A DNA stretch of 64,000 bases from Sulfitobacter noctilucicola (GCF_000622385.1 NZ_JASD01000008.1:434001-498000); one strand, 5' to 3'. Shown: positions 1-8,946, counted from the first letter of the stretch. Made by a program: numbers and translations. Notes: generated by a model not told the origin, from the sequence alone.

Positions 1-225
1 GTCGATCACATCGTGATCTTCTCGGGCGACGGTGACTTCCGCCCGCTGGTAGAAAGCCTTCAGCGGCAGGGCGTGCGTGTCTCGTGTGTCTCTACCATCC
101 GCAGCCAGCCGCCGATGATCTCGGATGATCTGCGCCGTCAGGTTGATAACTTTATCGAACTGGAAGACCTGCGTGACGTGATTGGTCGCCCTCCTCGTGA
201 GAATGACGGCCCACGCGACGACTGA
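1..225 (+). CDS. NYN-domain (LabA/DUF88-like) protein, C-terminal fragment
   Basis: The reading frame is open from the first base, so the gene begins before the window and only 74 C-terminal residues are seen. Residues 5-13 of the fragment (VIFSGDGDF) match the acidic SGDxDF motif of NYN domains, a PIN-like nuclease fold in which these aspartates bind metal. The following segment (LVESLQRQGVRV) fits the next helix and strand. Family members are often proposed to be RNases, but the substrate cannot be told here. The fragment ends in an acidic, disordered-looking tail. It lies 69 bp upstream of ispH on the same strand. Confidence 0.75.
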   Translation, partial: VDHIVIFSGDGDFRPLVESLQRQGVRVSCVSTIRSQPPMISDDLRRQVDNFIELEDLRDVIGRPPRENDGPRDD

Positions 226-294
226 ACGCATGGCGCACCCTCTGGACCCCGGCTGTCTGAGCCATTACCTCTGTTAGGGTCCAAGGAGCGTACC

Positions 295-1245
295 ATGTCA
301 AAGCCAGCGTTAACTTTATACCTTGCAGCGCCACGGGGCTTTTGCGCGGGCGTTGACCGCGCGATCAAGATTGTCGAGATGGCTTTGGAAAAATGGGGTG
401 CGCCCGTTTATGTCCGCCACGAGATTGTTCACAACAAATTCGTCGTCGACAGTCTGCGTGACAAGGGCGCGATCTTTGTCGAGGAATTGAGCGATTGTCC
501 CGATGACAGGCCGGTGATCTTTTCCGCCCATGGCGTCCCGAAATCAGTTCCGTCCGCCGCACAGGCCCGCAATATGATCTATGTGGACGCGACCTGCCCA
601 CTTGTCAGCAAAGTACATATCGAAGCACAGCGGCATGCAGACGCCGGATTGCAAATCATCATGATCGGGCATGCGGGACATCCCGAAACCGTAGGCACTA
701 TGGGGCAACTGCCGCCGGGCGATGTAGTTTTAGTTGAGACACCGCAAGATGTCGAAACTGTCACCATCAGAGATCCCAAAAAACTCGCTTATGTGACCCA
801 GACAACGCTGAGTGTGGACGACACCGCCGATGTGGTCAGCGCGCTGCAATCACGGTTTCCCGATATCATCGGTCCCCACAAGGAAGACATCTGCTACGCC
901 ACCACAAACCGGCAGGAAGCGGTCAAGGCAATGGCCCCTAAGTGCGATGCAATGCTCGTGGTTGGCGCGCCCAATTCGTCCAATTCCAAACGGCTGGTCG
1001 AAGTCGGCGCACGCGCCGGGTGTAAATACGCGCAACTCGTCCAACGCGCCGATGATATCGACTGGCGCAGCCTTGAAGGGATCAGTTCCGTTGGCATCAC
1101 GGCAGGTGCTTCAGCGCCCGAAGTGCTGATTAATGAAGTCATTGACGCCTTCGCTGCACGCTACGAGATGACGCAGGAATTGGTCGAGACGGCCGTCGAA
1201 AACGTCGAATTCAAAGTGCCGAGAGTCCTGCGGGAGCCCGCCTGA
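295..1245 (+). CDS. ispH: 4-hydroxy-3-methylbut-2-enyl diphosphate reductase
   Basis: This is the last enzyme of the non-mevalonate (MEP) isoprenoid pathway. It reductively dehydroxylates HMBPP to IPP and DMAPP with a [4Fe-4S] cluster. The 316-residue length is normal. The three cluster cysteines are visible as C17 ([10 protein letters not shown]), C101 ([11 protein letters not shown]) and C200 ([11 protein letters not shown]). The substrate-binding HAGHPE motif is at 126-131 and SSNS-type residues follow the third cysteine. The ATG is preceded by AGGAG at a good distance. The next gene starts one base after the stop, so the two are probably co-transcribed. Confidence 0.97.
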   Translation: MSKPALTLYLAAPRGFCAGVDRAIKIVEMALEKWGAPVYVRHEIVHNKFVVDSLRDKGAIFVEELSDCPDDRPVIFSAHGVPKSVPSAAQARNMIYVDATCPLVSKVHIEAQRHADAGLQIIMIGHAGHPETVGTMGQLPPGDVVLVETPQDVETVTIRDPKKLAYVTQTTLSVDDTADVVSALQSRFPDIIGPHKEDICYATTNRQEAVKAMAPKCDAMLVVGAPNSSNSKRLVEVGARAGCKYAQLVQRADDIDWRSLEGISSVGITAGASAPEVLINEVIDAFAARYEMTQELVETAVENVEFKVPRVLREPA

Positions 1246-1246
1246 G

Positions 1247-1765
1247 ATGGACCGGCTGTCGATCGTCTGGGAATGGCACGACGGCAGCTATGATCGCGCA
1301 CAATTCACACGACAACCGAGCGGCTGGCGCGTCACCGGCAGGCATGGCGACACACGGTATATGATCGGCCTTGATAACGGATTTACCTGCCAATCGCTTG
1401 AAGTGACCAGCGATGCCGCCGGGCTCACGCTCAACCGTACCAGCGCCGGATGGTTCGAGACCAATACGGGCCTTGTGCCGAACAGCGCCAAAGCCGTTGA
1501 TCTTGATCTGGGCTGGACGGCGGTCACCAATACCTTCCCCATTAAACGGCTGATGCAGAAGGCGCAGGACGAGAGCACCTTTGACGTGCTTATGATCAGC
1601 GGTCCCGATCTTGGGATGCGCGTGGTCGAACAAACCTACAAACGATGGGAGGACGGTTGGGTCTATGCGAACGTGAGCAGCGGCTTCACTGCCGACCTCA
1701 CAGTGGACAAATCCGGGTTGGTAACGGATTATCCGGGTCTGTGTAGCCGAAAGGATCTAAGCTGA
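1247..1765 (+). CDS. putative glycolipid-binding protein (DUF1089 family)
   Basis: This 172-residue protein has no signal peptide or membrane segment. Residues 85-101 (DLDLGWTAVTNTFPIKR) and the C-terminal DYPGLC segment match the conserved signature of the putative glycolipid-binding family, which I know from the Pseudomonas structural-genomics member PA1994. The fold is a beta-sandwich and its ligand is not established. The gene starts directly after ispH, and its stop codon overlaps the start of the LysE gene (TGATG), so it sits in one transcription unit. The functional name is inherited from the family and is weak. Confidence 0.75.
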   Translation: MDRLSIVWEWHDGSYDRAQFTRQPSGWRVTGRHGDTRYMIGLDNGFTCQSLEVTSDAAGLTLNRTSAGWFETNTGLVPNSAKAVDLDLGWTAVTNTFPIKRLMQKAQDESTFDVLMISGPDLGMRVVEQTYKRWEDGWVYANVSSGFTADLTVDKSGLVTDYPGLCSRKDLS

Positions 1766-2379
1766 TGATCTTACTCCAGTTTCTACTGACGGCATTTGTC
1801 GTCGTCATCGCGCCCGGTACCGGCGTGATCTATACGCTCGCGCTTGGCCTTGGTCAGGGTCGGCGTGCCGCGCTTTGGGCCGCATTAGGCTGCACCTTCG
1901 GGATCGTGCCACATCTGGCCGCCGCAACCCTTGGGTTGGCGGCAATTCTTCACACCTCTGCCGTGCTTTTCAACGTCGTGAAATGGGCCGGTGTTGCCTA
2001 CTTGCTCTACCTCGCATGGCAAAGCCTGCGATCTGGTGGTGCGCTTGCCGTCTCGGCCACCAAAAGCGCTGAGGCAGGCTGGATCATCGCGCGGCGTGGT
2101 GCGCTGATTAACATTCTGAACCCCAAGCTTTCGATTTTCTTCCTCGCGTTGCTCCCACCATTCCTGAGTGGCAATGCCGCCACCGCAACGATTGAAATGA
2201 CGCTGATGGGGGCAATCTTTATGGTCCTCACGTTCGTGGTTTTTGTTCTCTACGGGGTGTTTGCCGCTGCGGCGCGCAAACGGCTTTTGAGTTCCGAGCG
2301 GGTCATGGCGTGGCTCAACCGATCCTTCGCCGCAATCTTTGCCGCACTCGCGGGGCGTCTGGCACTGGAAAGGGCCTAA
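1765..2379 (+). CDS. LysE/RhtB family amino-acid exporter
   Basis: The 204-residue protein is hydrophobic, with about six membrane segments. Near the N-terminus it carries the family signature PGTGVIYTLALGLGQGRR, where LysE/RhtB proteins have a Pro-Gly turn followed by a glycine-rich helix. A second conserved stretch (ILNPKLSIFFLALLPPF) is the usual NPK motif. Such proteins export amino acids or related metabolites, and the substrate cannot be inferred. The start overlaps the stop of the preceding gene by one base, implying translational coupling. Confidence 0.88.
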   Translation: MILLQFLLTAFVVVIAPGTGVIYTLALGLGQGRRAALWAALGCTFGIVPHLAAATLGLAAILHTSAVLFNVVKWAGVAYLLYLAWQSLRSGGALAVSATKSAEAGWIIARRGALINILNPKLSIFFLALLPPFLSGNAATATIEMTLMGAIFMVLTFVVFVLYGVFAAAARKRLLSSERVMAWLNRSFAAIFAALAGRLALERA

Positions 2380-2382
2380 GCG

Positions 2383-2841
2383 ATGTTGTTGGGACGCATT
2401 CCACCCGCCGCCCTTTTGCTTGGCCTTGCCGGTCTGATCCCGTTCCTTTGGGCCGCACTACTTGTACTGGACCTCTTTGCGCTGCCTGACTGGCCCCTGC
2501 CCGCGACCCTGACCACCGATGGAAAACTCATTATGATCCGCTACGGGGGGATCATTCTACCCTTCATGGCGGGTGTTCTCTGGGGGTTTGCAACCAAGGC
2601 ACAGGGTCTGCAAGCCGCGGCCGCCTATGCGCTTTCTGTCCTGCCCGCCCTATGGTGGTTCTTCATGCCCGGCACCGGCGTAAACAGTGCCCTGACCAAC
2701 CTGACAACAGGCTTTATCGGGCTGCTTTTGCTCGACTACGCCTTCCACCGCTGGGAGCTTGCCCCGGCATGGTGGATGGCCTTGCGCGTTCAACTCACGA
2801 TCATCGTTGTTGCATGTCTCTGCATCGGGATTTTCCTGTGA
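2383..2841 (+). CDS. DUF3429 family membrane protein
   Basis: This is a 152-residue inner-membrane protein with about four to five hydrophobic helices. The segment RYGGIILPFMAGVLWGFA is typical of DUF3429. No function is established for the family. It starts three bases after the LysE gene, and its stop overlaps the GTG start of the following methyltransferase, so it belongs to the same operon. Confidence 0.78.
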   Translation: MLLGRIPPAALLLGLAGLIPFLWAALLVLDLFALPDWPLPATLTTDGKLIMIRYGGIILPFMAGVLWGFATKAQGLQAAAAYALSVLPALWWFFMPGTGVNSALTNLTTGFIGLLLLDYAFHRWELAPAWWMALRVQLTIIVVACLCIGIFL

Positions 2842-3401
2842 GCGAACCTGAAACCATAGCCGTCTATGACGCCCAGGCAGACGATTATGATCGGATGATG
2901 CGCAAGGAAGCCGAAGAACAGCCAATTTATCAGGAATTTGTAGCCTCTTTGCCGAAAGGTGCACATGTGCTCGATCTGGGCTGCGGCCCCGGCAACTATG
3001 CACGCCTGTTCGCAGAGGCCGGATTGAAGGTCACCGCCATCGATGCCTCTGCCGAAATGGTGCAGCGTGCGGACAAGATCGAGGGTGTCAACGCACGACA
3101 GGGCTTCTTTGACGATATCAACGACGTGGATGCCTACGATGGCATCTGGGCCAGCTTTAGCCTGTTGCACGCCCCGCGTGCTGATCTGCCGCGCCACCTT
3201 GCAGCGTTGCAAAAAGCGCTGAAATCCGGTGGACAATTTTTCATTGGTATGAAAACCGGCACCGATGGCGGACGCGATAATCTGGGACGGTTTTATGAGT
3301 ATTACACTATTGAAGAGCTGGAGGGATTGCTGCGCACCGCAGGGTTCACCCCGGACCGCAACTGGACCGGATACGGCAAAGGTCTTGCGGGACAATACTA
3401 A
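2838..3401 (+). CDS. class I SAM-dependent methyltransferase
   Basis: I place the start at the GTG at 2838, which overlaps the upstream stop by four bases; this gives 187 residues. An earlier in-frame ATG exists but lies wholly inside the DUF3429 gene. Motif I (VLDLGCGPGNY) is at residues 44-54, followed by an acidic motif (VTAIDAS) and a motif IV-like WASFSLLHA. This is the UbiE/Tam-like small-molecule methyltransferase fold. The substrate is unknown, and operon partners (exporter, membrane protein) give no firm clue. Confidence 0.85.
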   Translation: MSEPETIAVYDAQADDYDRMMRKEAEEQPIYQEFVASLPKGAHVLDLGCGPGNYARLFAEAGLKVTAIDASAEMVQRADKIEGVNARQGFFDDINDVDAYDGIWASFSLLHAPRADLPRHLAALQKALKSGGQFFIGMKTGTDGGRDNLGRFYEYYTIEELEGLLRTAGFTPDRNWTGYGKGLAGQY

Positions 3402-3423
3402 GGCTGGGTGGTGATCGACGCAC

Positions 3424-3876
3424 ATGGCTAATCTCTATGCTTATACAGACGGCGCTTGCTCCGGCAATCCCGGCCCCGGTGGCTGGGGCGCGCTCATGCA
3501 GGCGCGGGACGGCGACACGGTGGTCAAGGAACGCGAGCTGAAAGGCGGCGAGCCCCAGACGACCAACAACCGTATGGAATTGCTGGCGGCGATCCACGCG
3601 CTGGAAGCTTTGGACCGGCCTACCAAGATCACAATTGTCACGGACAGCAACTACGTCAAGAACGGCATCACCGGCTGGATTTTCGGCTGGAAGAAAAACG
3701 GTTGGAAAAATGCGGCCAAGAAGCCCGTCAAGAATGCGGAGCTTTGGCAGCGTCTGGATGCCGCCAATGCACGCCATGATGTGACATGGGAATGGGTCAA
3801 AGGCCACGCAGGCCACCCCGAAAACGAACGGGCGGACGAATTGGCCCGCGCTGGCATGGCCCCTTTCAAGCCATGA
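3424..3876 (+). CDS. rnhA: ribonuclease HI
   Basis: This cytosolic endonuclease cuts the RNA strand of RNA-DNA hybrids, as in R-loops and Okazaki primers. At 150 residues it has the standard length. All catalytic residues are visible: D9 ([14 protein letters not shown]), E52 (NNRMEL), D74 (VTDSNYV) and D138 (NERADELA), with the loop histidine H128 (WVKGHAGH). It overlaps the next gene by four bases (ATGA). Confidence 0.97.
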   Translation: MANLYAYTDGACSGNPGPGGWGALMQARDGDTVVKERELKGGEPQTTNNRMELLAAIHALEALDRPTKITIVTDSNYVKNGITGWIFGWKKNGWKNAAKKPVKNAELWQRLDAANARHDVTWEWVKGHAGHPENERADELARAGMAPFKP

Positions 3877-4496
3877 CAATCGTCTCGTTTCTGGATTACG
3901 CCTCTGTGCTGGTCTTTGCCATTACAGGTGCGCTGGTCGCGAGCCGCGCACAGCTTGACCTGGTCGGGTTTGCCTTTATCGCCAGCCTAACCGCACTGGG
4001 TGGCGGCACGATCCGTGATCTTTTGCTGGACCGTAATCCGATCTTCTGGATCGCCAATCCAACCTATCTGGGTGTTGCAGCGGCAGCGTCACTGGTCATC
4101 TTTTTCACGGCGCACCTATTTGAAAGCCGGATGCGGGCTTTGATCTGGTTGGACAGTTTTGCGTTGGCAGTGGCAGTAGCAGCGGGCGTAGGTGTGGCGA
4201 TATCGCTGGAGCAATCGACCACCATAGTGATCCTCATGGGCATGATTACCGGCTGCATGGGGGGATTGATGCGTGATGTAGTTGTCGGCGATGTGCCGGT
4301 AGTGCTCAAGCAGGGTGAGCTTTACGTAACTGCCGCTTTCGCAGGGGCTGCCACGGCAACGGTGGCGAAAGTGTATGGTCTGGAGACGCCGCTTGCCCTT
4401 CTGGCCTGCGCTGCGGCTACCTGGATCTTGCGTGCCGGATCATTGGCTTTTGGCTGGAACCTGCCCGTATACAGAAGCACACCGCCCAAGAGCTGA
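3873..4496 (+). CDS. TRIC-type (UPF0126/YicG-like) membrane protein
   Basis: I use the ATG at 3873, overlapping the rnhA stop, which gives 207 residues. The protein has about seven hydrophobic helices and the two internally repeated glycine/arginine motifs of the family, [14 protein letters not shown] and [16 protein letters not shown]. Bacterial homologues form trimeric intracellular-cation-channel-like assemblies. Physiological roles in bacteria are uncertain; glycine uptake has been suggested for a relative. An earlier in-frame ATG lies inside rnhA and is unlikely. Confidence 0.87.
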   Translation: MTIVSFLDYASVLVFAITGALVASRAQLDLVGFAFIASLTALGGGTIRDLLLDRNPIFWIANPTYLGVAAAASLVIFFTAHLFESRMRALIWLDSFALAVAVAAGVGVAISLEQSTTIVILMGMITGCMGGLMRDVVVGDVPVVLKQGELYVTAAFAGAATATVAKVYGLETPLALLACAAATWILRAGSLAFGWNLPVYRSTPPKS

Positions 4497-4527
4497 GGCG
4501 TGGCGCAGAGCCCGACCTACGGTTGCT

Positions 4528-4764
4528 TCATCGCCTCCAGTGAAACGGTACGATAATGAGAGCCCCGATCGAGGACACGATCGCGTTTGTTCCAGGCGAG
4601 TTGAAGCCTATTCCGAACATGATCCGCACGAAGTAGAACAGAAATGCGCCGCCGATGCAGATTATGATCGACTGGATAATGCCGTTATGGGTCCAGCCGG
4701 TTTTCTCGGACGCATACCCGATGATACCCGCGATCACGACAGTACCGAATAGGGTGAGGAACAT
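4528..4764 (-). CDS. GlsB/YeaQ/YmgE-like small membrane protein
   Basis: The start is the ATG overlapping the fmt stop by one base, giving 78 residues. Three hydrophobic helices with glycine-rich ends (GIIGYASEKTGW, IICIGGAFLFYFVRIMFG) match the transglycosylase-associated/YeaQ family of stress-linked membrane proteins. No enzymatic residue is seen, and the family name does not prove a transglycosylase role. Its position makes it the last gene of the def-fmt transcription unit. Confidence 0.82.
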   Translation of the reverse strand: MFLTLFGTVVIAGIIGYASEKTGWTHNGIIQSIIICIGGAFLFYFVRIMFGIGFNSPGTNAIVSSIGALIIVPFHWRR

Positions 4765-5681
4765 CAGCTGTCTCCGTTCAGTTCTGTGCCGGGCGCAATC
4801 TGTGCACCGCTTTGAAACACTGCCGTATCCTGCGCAGCCTTGCCTGCCCGTTGCAAGCGCAACAGCTGGACCGCACCCTTCCCGCAAGCCACCCGCAAAT
4901 CAGCATCCAGAACCTCGCCGGGTTTGCCGCTGCCTTGCGCCAAAACGGAACCAAGCACTTTGATCCGTGTGCCGTCCATTTCGAACCATGCACCTGGAGA
5001 CGGGGACAGCCCGCGAATGAGCCGATCTACCTGAGCGGCAGGCTGTGCCCAGTCGATCCGCGCTTCGCCCTTGTCGATCTTGGCGGCATAGGTCACGCCT
5101 TCTTCCGGCTGGGGCTGCGGAGTCAAAGTATCGATCTGCGCGAGGGCATCTACAATCGCCGTGGCACCCAAACTGCATAGATCGTCATGCAATTGAGCCG
5201 TTGTCTGGGTTGCACCGATTTCGATTTCACGCCGTAACAATACTGGTCCGGTATCAAGCCCCGCATCCATTTGCATAATGCAGACGCCGGTCTTTTTATC
5301 CCCTGCCATGATGGCCCGGTGGATCGGTGCCGCACCGCGCCAGCGGGGCAACAGGCTGGCGTGAATGTTCAGGCATCCTTTCGACGGTGCGTCCAACACG
5401 GCCTGCGGCAGGATCAATCCATAAGCAACCACGACAGCAATATCCGCCTTGAGCGCGGCAAACTCCGCCTGAGCCTCCGGCGTTTTCAATGACACCGGAT
5501 GGCGCACCTCAAGGCCCAGCGCGTCGGCGCGGACATGTACAGGGGTCGGTCGATCCTTTTTGCCGCGTCCAGCGGGACGGGGCGGTTGGCAATAGACCGC
5601 TGCGATCTCGTGACCGGCATCCACCAGCGCGTCCAGAACGGTGACGGAAAATTCCGGCGTTCCCATGAAAACAATGCGCAT
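4764..5681 (-). CDS. fmt: methionyl-tRNA formyltransferase
   Basis: It formylates Met-tRNA(fMet) with 10-formyl-THF to make the bacterial initiator. At 305 residues it has the usual length. The catalytic triad is visible as N105 and H107 ([19 protein letters not shown]) and D143 ([11 protein letters not shown]). The basic loop [14 protein letters not shown] lies near residue 40. It follows the deformylase genes on the minus strand, the usual pairing of formylation and deformylation functions. Confidence 0.97.
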   Translation of the reverse strand: MRIVFMGTPEFSVTVLDALVDAGHEIAAVYCQPPRPAGRGKKDRPTPVHVRADALGLEVRHPVSLKTPEAQAEFAALKADIAVVVAYGLILPQAVLDAPSKGCLNIHASLLPRWRGAAPIHRAIMAGDKKTGVCIMQMDAGLDTGPVLLRREIEIGATQTTAQLHDDLCSLGATAIVDALAQIDTLTPQPQPEEGVTYAAKIDKGEARIDWAQPAAQVDRLIRGLSPSPGAWFEMDGTRIKVLGSVLAQGSGKPGEVLDADLRVACGKGAVQLLRLQRAGKAAQDTAVFQSGAQIAPGTELNGDS

Positions 5682-5731
5682 TCGACTTTCTCCGTCTCGT
5701 AGTGGGCCAAGGGACCACCTTACTTGCTGCG

Positions 5732-6229
5732 TCAGCCGCCGAGCTTTTTGGCTTTGCGCAAGAGCATGTCGCGCTTGGTCTTGCTCAGCCGGTCGAAATA
5801 CATCCGCCCTGCCAGATGGTCGATCTGATGCTGCACACTGGTAGCTTCCAGTCCTACGAACTCACGCCGGGAAATCACGCCATGCTCATCCAGATAGCGG
5901 ACAGAAACTGCACGCGGCCGGGTGATCTTGGCCGAGACACCGGGCAAACACGGGCTCGCCTCTTCGTGCTCGTTCGGTTTTGCAGAGGCTTCAAGGACCT
6001 GTGGATTCGCCATCAGAATGCGCCGCTTGCGGTCGTTAGACGTATCAACAACAGCCAGCTGCATCATGACACCGATCTGTGTTGCGGCCAATCCCACGCC
6101 GGGCATCGCATCCATCGTGTCGACCATATCAGCCCAAATCTCGCGCACCTCGTCAGTGATTTCTGACACCTCTGGCACCTTTGTGCGCAGGCGTTTGTCC
6201 GGCCATTGCAGGATCGGTCGAACCGTCAT
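5732..6229 (-). CDS. divergent peptide deformylase paralogue with altered active site
   Basis: This 165-residue protein is clearly of the deformylase fold, with motif 1 GVGLAATQ at 44-51. Motif 2, normally EGCLS, reads EASPC at 90-94, putting Ser92 at the metal-ligand cysteine position and Cys94 two residues later. Motif 3, normally HExDH, reads HQIDH at 134-138, with Gln135 at the position of the catalytic glutamate. These are changes at two essential sites, so ordinary deformylase activity is doubtful. It overlaps the upstream def gene by four bases and precedes fmt. It may be a regulatory or ribosome-binding paralogue, or may use another metal geometry; that is inference. Confidence 0.88.
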   Translation of the reverse strand: MTVRPILQWPDKRLRTKVPEVSEITDEVREIWADMVDTMDAMPGVGLAATQIGVMMQLAVVDTSNDRKRRILMANPQVLEASAKPNEHEEASPCLPGVSAKITRPRAVSVRYLDEHGVISRREFVGLEATSVQHQIDHLAGRMYFDRLSKTKRDMLLRKAKKLGG

Positions 6230-6723
6230 TGCGCTGCATACTCCGCCATCAGAGCCTCGCGGTCAGCGGCCATAAGGTGGTCAAAGGTGACCACCCCGTC
6301 CAGATGATCCAGCTCATGTTGCGCACATGCGGCCGCAAAGCCGTCAAAGCTCTGGACATAGCGTCCGCCATTCAGACCGGTCCAGACCATCTGCACCTGC
6401 GCCGGACGGGAGACGTTCGCCATCACACCCGGGATACTCAGACAACCTTCATCGTTGCTTTGGCGTTCTTCACTTACTTCTTGCAACATCGGGTTGATGC
6501 AAATGATCGGGTCGGACTTTCCTTCTTTCCAGCCTGTATCCATCACGAAAATCCGCTGCATGACACCAACTTGCGGCGCAGCAAGACCGCGACCGGGTGC
6601 TGCGTACATTGTCTCAAGCATATCGGCAGTAAGGGCTTCGATCTCGGGCGTGATCTTCTCAACCGGCGCACAAGTCTCTGTCAGCCGCGCATCGGGCCAT
6701 GTCAGGATCGGCAGCACCGTCAT
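6226..6723 (-). CDS. def: peptide deformylase (second copy)
   Basis: It removes the N-formyl group from nascent proteins, using a metal ion. The protein has 165 residues and all three motifs are intact: GRGLAAPQ (44-51), EGCLS with metal ligand Cys94, and HELDH with His136, Glu137 and His140. It overlaps both flanking deformylase genes by four bases, giving a tightly coupled def-def-def array. Its sequence is clearly different from the 172-residue copy upstream, so the duplication is old. Confidence 0.93.
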   Translation of the reverse strand: MTVLPILTWPDARLTETCAPVEKITPEIEALTADMLETMYAAPGRGLAAPQVGVMQRIFVMDTGWKEGKSDPIICINPMLQEVSEERQSNDEGCLSIPGVMANVSRPAQVQMVWTGLNGGRYVQSFDGFAAACAQHELDHLDGVVTFDHLMAADREALMAEYAAQ

Positions 6724-7238
6724 GCGCGGGCCAGCTCACGTTTAAGCTTCACCATCTTGCGAGTCATCATCTGGCGTTTGAGCGGTTTCAGGTAGTCAAT
6801 GAACAGCTTGCCATCCAGGTGGTCAATCTCGTGCTGGACACAGGTGGCCCACAACCCATCGAAGGTATCGGTTTGCAGCTTCCCGTCGCGATCCATCCAC
6901 TCGACATCTACAACCTTTGGGCGGGTCACATCCGCATAGAGGTCAGGCAGGGATAAACAGCCTTCTTCATAGGTGTTCTCCTCATCGGACGAAGCCAGAA
7001 CTTTGGGGTTGAACATGACCATCGGGCGCGGCGTCTCGCCCTCTTCTTTCACGCAATCAAGGACGATCAGACGGTCCATGATCCCGATCTGCGGAGCGGC
7101 CAGCCCGATGCCCGGCGCTTCATACATGGTCTGCAGCATGTCGTCCGCCAGCAGGCGCAGATCATCGCTCAGGTCCGCCACCGGTGTGGCAACCTTTTTC
7201 AGTCTCGGGTCGGGGTGCAAAAGGATGTTGCGTTTCAT
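6720..7238 (-). CDS. def: peptide deformylase (first, canonical copy)
   Basis: The start is the ATG at 7238, giving 172 residues (MKRNILLHPDPRLKK), a classic deformylase N-terminus; longer in-frame starts run into the divergent gene. Motifs GIGLAAPQ (43-50), EGCLS (Cys94) and HEIDH (His136, Glu137, His140) are intact. The C-terminal tail is long and basic (KRQMMTRKMVKLKRE), as in housekeeping Def. It is the first gene of def-def-def-fmt and is divergent from the PLP enzyme gene. Confidence 0.96.
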   Translation of the reverse strand: MKRNILLHPDPRLKKVATPVADLSDDLRLLADDMLQTMYEAPGIGLAAPQIGIMDRLIVLDCVKEEGETPRPMVMFNPKVLASSDEENTYEEGCLSLPDLYADVTRPKVVDVEWMDRDGKLQTDTFDGLWATCVQHEIDHLDGKLFIDYLKPLKRQMMTRKMVKLKRELARA

Positions 7239-7269
7239 GGGAGGGATGTAGGCGATGATATCGCGCACT

Positions 7270-7322
7270 GCAAGCAAGGGCTTGCGGCCCGCGTTCACCA
7301 CGTTAGCTTGAGCCCAAGCTAA
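7270..7322. promoter_or_regulatory. two inverted repeats in the def/PLP-enzyme divergent region
   Basis: The 97-bp divergent region holds GCAAGC (7270-7275) with GCTTGC (7280-7285), and TTAGCTTG (7303-7310) with CAAGCTAA (7315-7322). Both are perfect and share a CAAGC/GCTTG core, with centres 35 bp apart. The second abuts the AAAGGAG ribosome-binding site of the gene at 7336. They may be operator sites or a hairpin beside the Shine-Dalgarno sequence. Confidence 0.5.
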
Positions 7323-7335
7323 AGGAGCCAGCCCC

Positions 7336-8505
7336 ATGAGTTTTGACGAGATCATCGACCGCCGCGACACCCATTGTGCAAAATGGGACAAGATGGAGGC
7401 GCTCTATGGTGTGCCACGCGATGAAGGCATCGCGATGTGGGTCGCTGACATGGACTTCCGTCCGCCGCAGGTGGTGCAGGATGCGGTGCAGGCGATGCAC
7501 GATCATGGGGTCTATGGCTATTTCGGGGATGACAGCAAATATCTGGGTGCCATCCAGTGGTGGATGGAAAACCGGCATGGCTGGAAAGTCGATCCTGAGT
7601 GGATTTTCACCACACACGGGTTGGTGAACGGCACCGCAATGTGCGTCGACGCCTTCACCGCCGAAGGAGACGGCGTGGTGCTGTTCACGCCTGTCTATCA
7701 CGCCTTTGCCAAGGTAATTAACGCTGCGGGTCGCAAGGTCGTTGAATGTGAAATGCCCGTGCGCGATGGCCGCTACGAAATGGACTTCGTTAGCTGGGAT
7801 GCTCAGATGACAGGCACCGAAAAGATGGTGATCCTCTGCTCTCCGCATAACCCCGGCGGCCGGGTCTGGACCCGTGATGAATTGCAGGGTGTGGCAGATT
7901 TTGCCAAGCGGCACGATCTGATCCTTGTATCCGACGAAATCCACCACGATCTGGTTATGCCCGGTAACACACACATCCCGATGGCTAAAATCGAAGGGAT
8001 CACCGACCGGTTGGTGATGATGACCGCGACAACCAAGACGTTCAATATCGCTGGCAGTCATTCCGGCAACGTCATCATCGAAGATCCCGACTTGCGCGCG
8101 AAATTTGGCGGGCGGATGATGGCGCTGGGATTATCGCCGAACTCGTTCGGGCTTTTCATGGCAACGGCAGCGTATTCTCCCCAAGGAGCGGCGTGGGTAG
8201 ATGACTTGGTCAGCTATCTGGATGGCAACCGTCGCCTATTCGACGACGCGGTGAACGCGATCCCGGGATTGAAATCCATGAACCTCGAAGCGACCTATCT
8301 TGCGTGGGTCGATTTTGAGGATACCGGGATGGCACGCGACGAGTTTACCAGACGCGTTCAGGAAGATGCGCGTATCGCGGTTAATCACGGCCCAACGTTT
8401 GGCAAAGGCGGCGAAAGCTATCTGCGCTTTAACATCGCAACGCCGCGCTCGCAGGTTCAGGAAGCTTGCGACCGGTTGGCCAAAGCATTCGCAGACCTTC
8501 AGTAA
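7336..8505 (+). CDS. MalY/PatB-family PLP-dependent aminotransferase / C-S lyase
   Basis: This 389-residue fold-type I PLP enzyme has the PLP lysine at K234 (TTKTFNIAG) and the ring-binding aspartate D200 in VSDEIHHDL. ADMDF near the N-terminus, CSPHNPGGRVW and the final RFNIATPR segment are typical of MalY/PatB enzymes. These are cystathionine beta-lyase-like and cleave C-S bonds in cystathionine or related thioethers. In roseobacters such enzymes act in methionine or organosulfur metabolism, but the substrate is not determined here. AAAGGAG lies at a proper distance from the ATG. Confidence 0.9.
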   Translation: MSFDEIIDRRDTHCAKWDKMEALYGVPRDEGIAMWVADMDFRPPQVVQDAVQAMHDHGVYGYFGDDSKYLGAIQWWMENRHGWKVDPEWIFTTHGLVNGTAMCVDAFTAEGDGVVLFTPVYHAFAKVINAAGRKVVECEMPVRDGRYEMDFVSWDAQMTGTEKMVILCSPHNPGGRVWTRDELQGVADFAKRHDLILVSDEIHHDLVMPGNTHIPMAKIEGITDRLVMMTATTKTFNIAGSHSGNVIIEDPDLRAKFGGRMMALGLSPNSFGLFMATAAYSPQGAAWVDDLVSYLDGNRRLFDDAVNAIPGLKSMNLEATYLAWVDFEDTGMARDEFTRRVQEDARIAVNHGPTFGKGGESYLRFNIATPRSQVQEACDRLAKAFADLQ

Positions 8506-8508
8506 GGA

Positions 8509-8883
8509 TCAGCCCCCCGACAAATCTTGCGCCATCATCAAGGCGTTACCGTCAGGATCATAAAAAGTCGCGAGGCTGACCATACCTTCCATGGTGTCGG
8601 TCGGCCCGTCAAACCGTACGCCCGCCTGTTCAAGGGCTGTGCGCGCCACGGTGATATCAGCCACACCAAAGACAGGCACCGCGTTACCCGGCGCGGGCTC
8701 TGCCTGTTCTCCCAAGCCGATCGTCACACCCTTCGTCATCGTCTCAAGCTCGCTCCAGCCAGCCTCGTCAATATGCATCTTCAAAGTGAACCCCAGCATG
8801 TCCGAGTACCACGCCGCGCTGGCATGACGATCCTTGACTGACAGCGCAAAAGTTATCGTTTCGTCCAATGTGACTACTGACAC
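8509..8883 (-). CDS. VOC-superfamily (glyoxalase/bleomycin-resistance-like) protein
   Basis: I choose the GTG at 8883, because GGAGGA lies eight bases upstream of it, whereas the in-frame ATG at 8901 has no ribosome-binding site. This gives 124 residues. The protein has two beta-alpha-beta-beta-beta modules (ALSVKDRHASAAWYSDMLGF and VADITVARTALEQAGVRFDG), ending in FYDPDGNALMMAQ, the usual VOC closing motif. The ligand is unknown. It is divergent from the HTH regulator at 8924, which probably controls it. Confidence 0.87.
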   Translation of the reverse strand: MSVVTLDETITFALSVKDRHASAAWYSDMLGFTLKMHIDEAGWSELETMTKGVTIGLGEQAEPAPGNAVPVFGVADITVARTALEQAGVRFDGPTDTMEGMVSLATFYDPDGNALMMAQDLSGG

Positions 8884-8918
8884 CGCTCTTTCCTCCGACA
8901 TTAAAATATATTAACTAT

Positions 8919-8946
8919 ACTTTATGGACATAAACTTACTTGTCAA
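8919..8946 (-). promoter_or_regulatory. probable sigma-70-type promoter for the VOC gene
   Basis: On the minus strand TTGACA (8941-8946) and TAAAGT (8919-8924) are separated by 16 bp. A transcript starting about seven bases downstream would have a short leader containing the GGAGGA site. The promoter covers the first codons of the divergent regulator gene, so binding by the regulator could control both genes. This is read from sequence only. Confidence 0.5.
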
